Shown piece by piece: positions 44,444-56,161 of a stretch of 64,000 bases of DNA (within the stretch, counting starts at the first letter, position 1; the number at the start of each line of letters is the position of its first letter). The notes beneath the pieces were generated by a model that was not told where the DNA came from, searched no databases, and was given only the letters and a program-made list of their open reading frames with translations. The DNA comes from Cloeon dipterum (lineage: Eukaryota > Arthropoda > Insecta > Ephemeroptera > Baetidae): the NCBI RefSeq assembly GCF_949628265.1, contig NC_088786.1:18290001-18354000 (forward strand), written 5' to 3'. The position numbers and the translations under genes are program-made.

Positions 44444-44895
44444 TCTCGGCTGTCCAATTTTATCAGTCAACAGAAATTTATCAATCGACAAGAAAGATGA
44501 GTTCTGGCTGGAACTTCAATTTCGTACACTTCCTTTTCAAAGTGGAATACTTAGACGTCTCAGCCGCGAGATTTAAGGCGGCGGCTGACGGGACCGGCTT
44601 AGCCGAATTTTTTTCCCAGAGGCTGGCCATTTTCACCGGCCGTTGGCGCAGCTGACAACATTTTAAATGTGAAGTTTGATAGTGCTTAAAAACCCGAAAG
44701 GCCGGAAGAGTTTTTTCTCCTGCACTTTTCATATTTGTGACCCTTTTTCATCGGCGGCTGGCGCAGCTTAGCCACATTCACGGTAGCGTGACCCTAAATT
44801 TGCCAGCTAGCCGTTAGTTCCAGCCAGAACGAACTATCTCATCTTTCTTTTGGCCTTATAAATTTCTGTTGATTGATAAAATTAGACAACCGAGA
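44444..44895. mobile_element. Foldback element with about 75-bp terminal inverted repeats
   Basis: The left end TCTCGGCTGTCCAATTTTAT, then CAACAGAAATTTATC, AAGAAAGATGAG and TTCTGGCTGGAACT, is mirrored at the right end. The reverse complement of 44,820-44,895 reads TCTCGGTTGTCTAATTTTAT, CAACAGAAATTTATA, AAGAAAGATGAG and GTTCTGGCTGGAACT. The total is 452 bp with no transposase ORF; the open frame crossing it is incidental. I see no clear target-site duplication. A degenerate relative of the internal part is at 22,510-22,790. Confidence 0.68.
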
Positions 44896-47800
44896 CCTCT
44901 AGAAATACTTATTTTTAAAAAAATAATGCATTCAAGTATTTCAATAATTTCAAAAGAGACTTTATCTGTGAGCGTGAGGCTTAAATTCCCGCAAAGGAGT
45001 ATACAGAATAAGGCGTCAATATACCAGGGTTGCATAATATTTAAGATGTTAAATAGGAATATAATATATCTAAATGGAAAAATTAAATTTTTTATTCCAA
45101 TAAGAGATGTTTTTGTTAATAACATCTTAAAAAAATAATGATAGGAGCTATTGTTATTTCGTATTATTGGTATTATTATACTCAGTAAAAACGTCGAAAA
45201 AACTAAACGCTCATCAGCACTAATTATGGTTAATTAAGATTTTAGAGGAGAGGTTGTGGTTAAAAAAAATAAACCTCTGCCCCGCAGGGTTGTTTTGGAC
45301 TTGTTTAAGCTTTGCAATTTTATTCTCACTGTCCATTCACGGGATTTTCACAATCACTGATCAGCAGAGCCTGCTAATGAATTCGCAGTTTGACTTTTGC
45401 AAAAATAAAGTGTGCTTGTTTGCCTAGAGACGCTCATTTGGCCGCTTCAGCAAGTGAGAAATGCTGTTTGAATCGCGTCTGTTGACACAATCACAAACAG
45501 ACGCGCGCCGCGCGACAAGTTTTCGACAAACAAACACACACACGCGCTTTGTGCCGTCACTTGCGAGCGTGCACACACAGATCCAGTTGGCTCCCCCGAT
45601 CTGCCCCCGTTTTCGACGCATTTTACTGATTGTGATTCGACTCACTGGTCTCCACCTAATAGAATTTGCTTCATTTCCACCCTTTAGCGTCGATATAGTC
45701 TCTCCTATAGTTGCCTGCGCGCGCGAGTGCTTGTGCTTTTGAACCGTGCGGGGGACTATATCAAGATTTGCATAGGTGCGTTGTGTACGCATGGCTAGCG
45801 CACACCTTATTGAATTTCACCAATTTAGATATCGATTTCGAAGCAAATGACTTTGACAGTGATGGCTACATACCGAACGAGCCACGCTACCCCCTTTAGA
45901 AAATTTTTCTTCGCTCAGCCCGTATTCAGAAGTGGTATAGGAGTGGTTAAAAGCCACGCTTGATGATGGCGCTTTTGGGACTGAGTGAAATTTCAATACA
46001 AAAAGTGCTTCAACTGCTTCTGGTATTGATCCCTTTACACAATTTTTATATTTCCCTTCCTGAACCTAGATGCAAATGGAAAATTTCCGATTCAAACTAA
46101 GAGGATTTTCTGCCTTCGATTTAGCATATTTTTTCTAGTTTATAAAAATATCATTAATTTAAAAAATTCATATTTTAATTATTTTTTTAATTTTTAATAG
46201 AAAAGAGTGAAATTAATTTATTTAAGAATGAAAAAGGATTAAAACTGATTTTGCAATAGCTAAACCAATAGCAGATAAACCGGGGAAGGAATGCAAAAAA
46301 ATGAAAAATCACATAATTCTAATCTAATTCTAACCCAAAAGGGGATTCCTCTTCAAAGTTGAAAGCCTATTTCTTAATGGGAGAAACAAATTCACAGTAC
46401 TTATTTGCAATTAAAATTCTCTTGATTGGGCGGCAGTTAGCAGCGTTCAATTAAGAAGGTACACGAAGTGTGTTGTTTTTCCTTAATTAACTTTTTTCGT
46501 GATGTCAGGAAAAGCAAATGAAAATTTCCACTTGGGAATTATTCGCCATTTGTTCCGATTTAAAGCAGCATTTTTCTTACTCCCCGAAGCAGCCAAATGA
46601 ACATCTGCATGCAAACAAGTACATTTTTTAACAAAAAAGTAAAACTGCGAATTCATTAGCAGGCAGGTGCATTAAAAAGCTTAAAAAGCCGCTCAGCCGG
46701 CTAAAGTGTCGCAATATTTCGCGGAATGAGCTTTAAAACCTGTCTCGTGAGCGTGGAAAAAGCGCATCATGCGCGCGGGACAGTTTGCACAATGCTAAAT
46801 ATATTTTGGGTGACAGATTTAGAGCTGAGGAGAGCAGTTTACGAATGCGCACACACAAACACATAGAACCGCTTTGCCGCGTGTCTGAAAATGATGGGCA
46901 GGGCGAAAATTGCTGATGAGGGTTTTGCTGCTCGGTATGACTAATGAGGCTGCTGGATGCATAACCCCATCAATTAATCCGGGAGATGTGCAAGAAGCGA
47001 TGCGTGTGTCCGCAGATTTTGTGAAAGACAGCCACTCTCTCTCGGCGTCGTCGGATGCGGGGGCGCAAAATGGAAATCGCTGGCCAAAAGGACCGACTCT
47101 CACTCAATGTTCGAGTTTCTTGCGGCTCGCTTACAACTAATCCCGGTCGCCATAGCGAGACAGTCCACGAAACTTTGATTCGGGTGCAGTGCACTTCTCC
47201 GGCTTAAAAGCTCGTTAAATTGGAAATGGGAGCAGAAGCCTCCCGATCCGGATAGACTTAATTTATTGTCCCTCGTGAAAAAACAACAACAGAGAAAATT
47301 AAAATTTAAAAAAAAATGGAAAATTTGTTTGGTTTTCTCGAACAAACGAAGAAATGAACATTTTATTTCAGAAAATTTGTATCCACTATTCTTCACACTG
47401 TTTCTTGATAAAATAAAATTTTATTTTTCAGAAAATATGAAGTGAAAATATACCCTGCGCTTTAGTTAAACGTTGATGATGTTATATTTTTGTAACTAAA
47501 TCAATTTAAAAACTAAAAGTAAAAAGAGGGATACATTTTTGCAAGTTATTAATGTAAGTGTCCCTGATATTTGTATTACATTATGGTGATAATTTGAATA
47601 AAGTAATAATTAATTAGATTAATGTGAATTAAAGCGAATTGAGACTGCGGAAACCCTAGTTGCCAAAAGGCTTAAACTAATCCCTATAAGGATTCAGGTA
47701 ACGTCAAATTTGACTCAGGCAGAATTGTACATTATTGATGAATGTGGCTGCAAGGTTAGCATTATTATATGCTTTTCATGCTTTTAAAATCGTGAAGACT

Positions 47801-48359
47801 GTTTCCGCCTACTTAAAACCTTACTTTATTTCATAACACGGAGTTTCCCAAAATGTATCAGATATCAAAGGGAGAATTCGAAATATGACTATAAAGTATG
47901 GTTAAGTGCTGTAAATTTTGGAGAAAATTGGCAAAAATTGAATTTTAACTGAAGCAAAAAGGTTGAAAAACTGCTCATTGAAGTCAAAAATTATAATAAT
48001 TTTCTATCGTTGTTCTAAATCAATCCACTTTAATCAATTATTAAAATCACATTTCTATAATTTTAATTTTCATTCGAGGTTTTTGAATCTCTTAGAATGA
48101 GTATGTACTTGACAGTAAAAAGTTGAATCGTCCTTTTTTAAATTAATGTATTTTTATCGTTTTATAAAAAAGCAATTTTCAGCCAGAGGGGCTAATACCG
48201 ACCGATACTTAGCACGTGCACTTAAATGATGGGATGAAAAGGGGATGCTGCAGCATGTCTCATCGAGATCAGCTCTCTGATAAATCATCATGTAGGGAAA
48301 AGGGGATCGAGCGTCGAATTAATCAGCCAGGAGAGGGTGAGGAATGAAAATGCCAGGGC
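44896..48359. other. Intergenic DNA between the foldback element and the Musashi 3' end
   Basis: GC-richer blocks are at 45,290-45,900 and 46,420-47,230. The rest is AT-rich. The blocks resemble those elsewhere in the gene-poor parts. I found no coding exon or RNA gene. Confidence 0.35.
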
Positions 48360-51300
48360 TTATCGAACAATGTCCACAGAGTTGTATTTATTTATTTAAT
48401 ATTATTATTCCATACATGCATTCATACATAGCATCACTTTCAATTTCTTCATATTTTTTTTTGCAATTTTTCGTAAGCAAGTTGTTTCATTTTTAATAAT
48501 AATCTTAATAATTGCATTTTAAGAACTATATAATTATTATCATTTACACGGGTGTGGTAGAGTAAATTTTGCTATACTTCCACTTCTTGCATCTTTTTTG
48601 GTACAACATCTGTTTTTTGTTGTCTTGGATTTTCGTCATCAATTTAACTATGTATTTACATACACATAACAGCACACAGAAAAACTTTTCTCAATCTTTT
48701 TCCTTTCGTAGAGTGTTCTTAACCTTAGACTCGGAGAGGAAAACGCAAAGGGGACACCCCCGCGGTTCGGAGGCGGCAACAACAATGTAACAGTTAGCTT
48801 CCTTAAATATTAAGGGGATGATAAAAGCTTTGAGAAATAATCAACGAGGACTGGGTCGATGGTCAAAATTGCTAGAGGCCTTTTCGTGTTCTCAATCAAA
48901 TTCGGGCGAAATGTGTGTGTGTGTGTGGTATGATCAATTTTTTTCCGCGAAACAACTGCTATATGTATTTTCTCATTAAGTGAGATATTCGCTTAGTAAC
49001 TTTGAAATTACCGGTTTTTATCGAAAATTTTTACATAAAGAGCGTGTGTGTAAAAAAGAGTTTTCTCTATTTGTATATCTGACTGAGTTGTAATTTACTT
49101 TAGACCTTAATTATGGAGATGCTTCATCGATACCGCAATCACTGAACAACAATAGCCTCACTTTCTTTGCGAGTTTTCTTTGTATTCTGAGATTTTGATC
49201 ACCCTTTCTTTCCTACTAAATTCTGCGTCGCCACACGCTCCTTCTTCTCTTCTTCGTTATGCATAGGTGTGTGTGTTTGTTTTTTGTCGTGTTTGTGTGT
49301 GAATGTCGTGTATTTAAGTATTATATAAACAATGCGAACATGTAAAAATCCTACAGTTAGTCGTAGATAATCAAGTTGCACGTACGTTCCACAAAAACCG
49401 CGGACAAATCAAAAAAGGAGACGGTCACGAATAACGCTAGCTGTTTACTCATCAGTTTGCATAGTAAGAAAAATTTGAAAATATCATATCATCAGTTACA
49501 ATATTAAATCTTTGTAGTAATAATAATTAATCAATTATTCTCATCATCATCATCATCATCATCATTTCGCCACATATATAGTTTGTAGTACAATAATAAT
49601 CATCGTTCACGATTCTCATTTTTGACTCTCTATTATTATTATCGCTTATTGCTATTCCTTAATTATTGCATACACAATAAATACGGGTTTTCATCTTCAA
49701 ATCTGTACCGTTAAGTTCCTGCGTGTAAATTCACTATTTTGGTATTTCTTTTTACAAGAGTTGATTTCTCCGTGTCAGGGTGTGTGTGTGTTAGCGAAAC
49801 ATACGATTTCTCTTAATTTGTTTATCATACTCTTTGGGCAGTAACTCCTCTCGCCGCCGGATTCACCTGCGTGGCCCGAGGAGGGGGACTTTTCATATTT
49901 TTACTCTTCACTTTGAAACGTTAGTTGAGTTTTCGTTTAGGAGATCTCGCAAAAAAGTCAGAATACGAAACCGAGCGAAAAAAATAAATTTATTCGAAAT
50001 TGAGGGTTCCACAAAAAATGCGACTGGCTTTTGCTTTAAATTCTGGCTGAATCAGAGCTCTATTAAGTTCATCTGTTTAATTATCTTAAGGCTGCATTAT
50101 TATTTTACTCTCAGGGTTGGGAAAAGCGCTTTTCGTTTCAATTCACGAATTGCAAGTCCGCTGGGGACTTGTGTGTTATTATATAGGTTGAGGAGTTTAG
50201 GACTGGAGAAGGCGGGGTCTGGAAGAAAACTAAAAAAATATACTGCAGCTAAATTAGATTGACACGATCGTGTTATTGGCTATGTTTCGTCTGTTGTTGC
50301 AATACGTATATTGTGTGTGGATTTTCTTTTTCTGCGGATTTTAACTAATTACCTTTTTGAAGCTAGGTTATCTTACAATATATTATTTAAATAATTTATA
50401 TTTTATTTACACAGTCTTTTAAAAAGTGCCATTTTACAAATCAATGGTTTTTCCGTTTACTCGTAATCATAAAATCTCCTATGTCAGTCCAATGAAGTGT
50501 AATCAGAATAGGAAATTTGATGAGTTCTCGGGTTAGAGTGTGTGTTTTTACTTTTAAATTATGACACTGCCTTTTTTCGTTACGTGTGTGTGTGTGTGTG
50601 TGGTTCAAATCAGAGGGTTATTGGATAAACCGAGCTTTACGAGATGAGAGAATCGAACTCAGAAATTTAATTCCAGGGGGTTCGAGAGGGGGAGAGGAAA
50701 GAGAGTATATCGCGTTTGTTTTTTTCCATTTCTTCGCCGTCGTAATTGATGCGTGATATGTTGATATGATTTTATTTAATATTCTTTAGTTAGCAATTCG
50801 GGTTTACCTCCATCGCGCGCGCACGGTTTTTGAATTAGAAATCATTGCTCTCATATTACAACAATAGTCAGACCTCGAGCTTACTCTTTTAATATTTATA
50901 TTGCAAAATATTATTATTTCTTTCCTCGCGGTTAGTGATTAGGTGTGTGTTAGTGAGTGTGAGTTGGATTTTCAAAGTGTTCCTGAATTTGTAGATATCA
51001 AGGTGAGGGTGTTTTATTCATATAGAAACCCTGTGAGCAATATTCTCTTGCGTTTTATTATTGATTAGCAGCACTCGGAACTCAAAACGAAGAACGGGGT
51101 TTAATTTTAATCTTTTTTTTTTTAAATATTATTTCGAAATGCTCTCACCAGGAAAATGAATCAGGCCAATCAGGGCGACCGAGGGTGGAAATCACGACCA
51201 AAAACCGCTGATCTCACTAATTTGGTGTTTCGAACGCAACGGGAAAAGTCTTTCGCGGTTTCTGGCGCCGCCGGCTCGCTCCTTTGTTTTATCGAATTAG

Positions 51301-54300
51301 TCGTGTGTTTTGCTACATTGGCTCCAAGTCGACGTGGGTGTTGTTATTTCTACGCCAAATGCTAGTGTGTGTGTATGCAGTATTTTATACATGTATCACA
51401 TAGTCCAGTGGCATTTAGCAGCCTGCATGCTTTGTCATTAAATCTCCCTAGTTGACTGCACTCAAATTAAGAAACGAGCCGAGAGAATAAAGGAAGAGAG
51501 GACAGAGAGGAAACGCATAGAGGGGTAAAGTGTCTGAGATTGAAACATTGATTGCCCTTGTGCCATCGTCAATCAGCAGAGTCGAGTTACATGTTATACT
51601 TGTTAAGTTCCGTCGGTTGTAAGAAAAGTCTTTTCTTTCTGCAGTGGTCTCTTTCTTTTTCGTCTGCTTTAAATTTAGCAAATTTACACTTTTCAAAAGG
51701 GGAAGGCACCAAAAAATATCGTGAAACTGAACGTTTTTGCAGCAATTCTCATTTAGCCTTGATAGTCGCGCTAAATCCTATCAAACTCGAGAACTGAATT
51801 TATTGAAATCTTACTCTTTATATGCACATGCGACGTGAATTTCCAGCGTCTCAAAATAGATTATAGATTCATCAGCACACGCGCACAATTCATTTTCAAA
51901 GACGAGAGATGAGCTTTTGTGAAACGGTGAGTTTTATACCTATTTACAGCTTCGAACGACAGAGAGATTACACAGTGAGAGATTTGTGCAATAGATTTAA
52001 CCGTTTGCGGGGGTGAGTGTTTATGCTCTAATTTGCTTTCCGGCGCCTTTTCCTTCCTCTGCGGTAACCTCTGTTGCGACACAAACAGCTTATCTTTGCG
52101 TATTATTCCTTTTTGTTACGCGAGTGTGTGGGTTTTTTCATTCATTGGCAATATGTGTAATGAACAGACAGAGAGAGGGAGATCTTCTCCATGGATATAT
52201 AGTGTATGTAATTCCGCTAATGCATTTCGTCTGACGAAGGGGAAAAAAAGAAAGAAAGTAAAAATAAAAATAAAAAGAGAATCAGGAAACGCAAGATCAA
52301 CTCATTCCACGACGATATGTATGTGTCAAACTAGTTATGGGAAATCAGGATGGATGCTCAACTCGACTGTGTACACAATTAGTTATTATATGTATTATTA
52401 TCCCTTGTGTTATTTTCCAGGAGGGAGGGGAGGTGGGGGTGTAAAACTTTCAAGTCTTTGCATGTATCAGACTTTCCATATCCATTAATCGTTATACAAA
52501 GAACGTACGGTCATGAAGTTTTAGCCAAAAATATACAAGTTAAAAATCTCCAACTAAATACTCTTCATTTCAAGGTTGTAAAACTGCGTGTTTCTTTCTC
52601 TGATCCTGAACTGCGCACTGTGCTCCTAGTGTGTAATTATATTCAGCTAGTGTTTTAAAATTCATGGGCGTTACAACCTTAAAATTGCTATACTTTTCAA
52701 CTAATCATATTCCGAGAGTATACAGTAATCTAGATTTTTGGTTTACTCATAGGACTTAATAGAAAAAATAAATCAGCCTGATTTGCAGTTTAGATTGTAT
52801 TTCGGCTAAATTGACTTGATGATGCAAAAAAATAATTTAACGCAAATCGCAACTATAAATAAACATTCTCATTCCTAAATATTCATCATTCGAGAGATCA
52901 TTGACTTGTGTGAGTTTGTAATGTGTGTGAGTGGATAGTAAAAAACTTCATATTAAAAAGCGTCAAAGAACATCCGCGATTTTTCGTGTTTGTGGAATTT
53001 ATTGCAACGACGAGTCCTGTTCGCTGGCGTTTTGCGTATCTTAACAATGTAATTATGCTTAATTATGGCTGCTTTCCTGTGTGTGAGTGTGTGTGTGATG
53101 CTCTAGCTGCTATTACGTGGAGTACAATTGCAAATTGCCGAGTGCAATCGGCGAGAAATTTCTGTGCTAGTAAGACGTACGTGTGTGTGTGTTGCTGTAT
53201 TTGCTTCCGTTTCTTGTTTGCCAATCATGCGACACGAAAATACAGATCAAGTGGTTGTATATAAATTATCATGATTCAATTTTAATAATAATGTGTGTTC
53301 TTACTATGCTTACAAGTAGTGTTTCAACGTCAGTTTATCGTTACAATTATTTACAATAATACACAACGATGCGTTAACTCTATATTCATATGACGGCCAC
53401 ACTCACACTTGTCTAATTTAACCGACTGATCTCTTAATTAATGAAGGATTGATTTTCCTCATACGCACGCTCGCTTTTCAAAAACAGTTGTGTGTAGTGT
53501 GTGTGTTTGTGTGTGAGTGTTTGTGAATAGTTTTACACAGCTAAGAGGGAAACGTTGAAAAAGATTCGATTTCCCAATATCTTCTCACGTTTTTTATAAA
53601 TATTAATTTTAGTCATTTTCATTTATTTAAAAAGTGTAATAACGATAGTGTTTCCTCTTAGATTTTTTACTCCACACATTATTATTGCTTTTATATCAGT
53701 CGTTACAGATGAAAATTTCCTCCAACCAATAATTTCATGAGTTACAACAACAAAAAACTCAACAGAAGTGGAGAAACCTCGAGAGTTAAAAACAATCGCG
53801 CACACATATAGTGAAAAAGTATTTAGTCCCTGATTCTTTTTTCGCAAATTCAACAACGTGTACCAACATCGTGTCTAACTAATCGACTTTGAAATTGCGC
53901 CTTTTTGCTCAAATTTCCACTATTGCTCTAATTCGCTCGCACGAAATCCTAGAAATCTTCGATTTTTCTTTTTAATCTTAACAACATATTGTCAGTGTGT
54001 GTGTATAGCAAAACGTCTCGTATAAAAAATTAAATGTGTGTACGTGTGTGTGTGTCGTGTTCAAGTGTGTTTCTGTGATGCTGGTGGCAAAAGTGGATGA
54101 AACTTTGCTTTTTGGCCTCAAAAGGACAACGAACGCAAAAATTGTGCACGAAATATCATACGACTGAATTGCACTCTTGTATTTCAGTTTCCCTTTTGTG
54201 TATGCTTTGTTTTCGAGTCAAGGACACAATCAATAAGGAACTTAATAACGCCTCTCTTCTCAGCAAAGATATACACGTCCTGGAAACAACCTTACAAATT

Positions 54301-56161
54301 AGTATATCGTGGCGATAATTCTTTTGCCTTAACTACGCAACACTTAACACTAATCTTACAATTGCTTGCTTATTTATAATAATTTTTCGGTTTTCGCCCG
54401 CGCCTGACAATCAACGGGGGGTGGGCAGGCTGGCAAAACTGACAACGGAACACACTTTAAGACCCTCTCCACACTTAGCGTTATGTACACTGCTGCTTAC
54501 ACTTAGTTTCTTGCTTTCTTTCTTTCTATTTCTGGGGGGATAAGTTGCTTGCATTTTTTAGATGCCAGGAGTAGTGGCAACGCGATCGAATAAACGAATA
54601 TTTTCGTGGCTCTAGCTGCCCGATCACTACTTCAATTTTCGTGACGTGTTTTACAATTGATTTCAAAGATGCCCAGTAACAACACATCCGCGAAACACTA
54701 GCGTACAATTATATAGCAGGCACCCAATTGAATTAACTTTTTGCGCACGTGAGTGAGTGAGTGTGTGTATGTGTGTGGATTTTTCCCTTCAAACCCCGAT
54801 TTTCGTCGCACATTTGACATAACGTACTAGATTAGTTAAAGTTGTACATTACAACGACAATGCGCGCATTATGCTGTTTTGTTTCTTTAGTGTGTGTGTG
54901 TGTGTATTCTCTTATTCATCCCCATAAATACATTAATTTTTATTTTATAATAATTACACTTACAAGTTATTGATCACTTTTTGAAAGTTAACCGCGTTTC
55001 GTGTATGTGTGTGTGTCTGTGTGTGAAGTATTAATTCTCGTGTGAGGGTGTGAATGTGACTTTTTTCTTCGATCTCGCATTATTTTTCGTGTAATAGGCA
55101 CAAAGACCTAACAAACTACTTTTTATTTGGTAGCAGTACCGATCAAAGTTAGAAATAAATCCGGTTCAGGGTCGCAGTCCACTTAAAGACAATCCTTAAC
55201 GTACTAGAAAGTATAATATGTATATATATAGTTTGCATTATATATAATAACATTACGTGTGTGATCAACAAAACAAACAAGAAAAATAATGATACGTACT
55301 CCACAATAAAATCAAAATGTACAGATATGAAAATAACTTTTCGATCTCGTCGACGATTTAAATACCATTTTTCATATTTTTCTTTTCTCGTCCTAAAATT
55401 TCAACTATTTTGGGATTCTTTTTGCGCAGAACACTGATGGCATGAATTTCACTGGAATTCAAAAAATACATGATTTGAGAGAGGGTGCGAATTATACGCT
55501 CGAGTCGAAACGGAGAGGAATTGATATCATCTGAGAGAGAGAAAGTGGCGGACAGACACGCGGGGGTTAGGTCTCCTCAAAAATCACAATATTATCCTCT
55601 CTTGCTCTCCCTGCTTTCACTAATAATTGGCATCGGTTGAGAGTGCCCTGCTCGATTTCTTTCCCGCTGCGCAACTTGATCCAAAGCTTGACAGGAAGAA
55701 TCGCTTGTTAATTCGAGAGACGAATGCTCCGATCTGGTGAAATCGAAGTCATCCGAAAGGTGTTTCTTGATGAGGAAGGGCCACCGTCTCAATGCAGATC
55801 GTGTGTATGTGTGTGGGCGTGTTTACGGGGTATTTTCGTAGCAAAAACAAGTCCGTCTCAACGCACAGTGAGTGAGAGTGTGTTAGTGTGTCACATAGAG
55901 TGTGTCAGTGTATGCGTGAATATAATTCATGTGTGTTTTCTTGTGTGAGTGAATCGTGAAAATAACATACGAGCAGGAGTAGATCATTATCTCATTTTAC
56001 CATTCAAATTAGCAACCTGAGATTTTGTGTCCACACAAATCTTTTTGTTTATGTGATATTTTGAATCTGAAACAGACAAGCGAGGGCAATAATTAATTAG
56101 TTGCGAAAGTGAGGAGCAGAATCGAGTTACCTGACAAATAAGTTACTCCCAAAAAATCTTC
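48360..56161 (-). other. Inferred 3' UTR of the Musashi-family gene, about 7.8 kb, CA-repeat rich
   Basis: It runs from the stop codon at 56,162-56,164 to two overlapping AATAAA signals on the - strand (TTTATT at 48,387-48,392 and 48,391-48,396). GU-rich sequence lies just beyond on the same strand. Throughout this interval the mRNA strand carries CA dinucleotide tracts, seen as GT on the + strand. They lie near 48,918, 49,265, 49,784, 50,585, 51,365, 53,083, 53,181, 53,490, 54,034, 54,755, 54,892, 55,005, 55,805 and 55,890, and become rare outside it. A (TCA)8 tract is at 49,541-49,565. There is no coding exon. The extent is inferred from the terminal exon, the signals and the change of composition. 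Confidence 0.55.
48387..48396 (-). terminator. Candidate distal polyadenylation signal of the Musashi-family gene
   Basis: On the - strand this reads AATAAATAAA, two overlapping canonical hexamers. It lies at the point where the CA-repeat-rich, A-rich strand composition ends. Nearer AATAAA strings on the same strand could give shorter isoforms. Confidence 0.45.

Noticed and set aside
44158..44655. 165-codon + strand frame
   Set aside because: It runs into the foldback element at 44,444 and reads through its inverted repeat; no protein family signal.
55592..55792. 66-codon - strand frame
   Set aside because: It lies in the inferred Musashi 3' UTR, downstream of the stop codon, with no acceptor or conserved motif.
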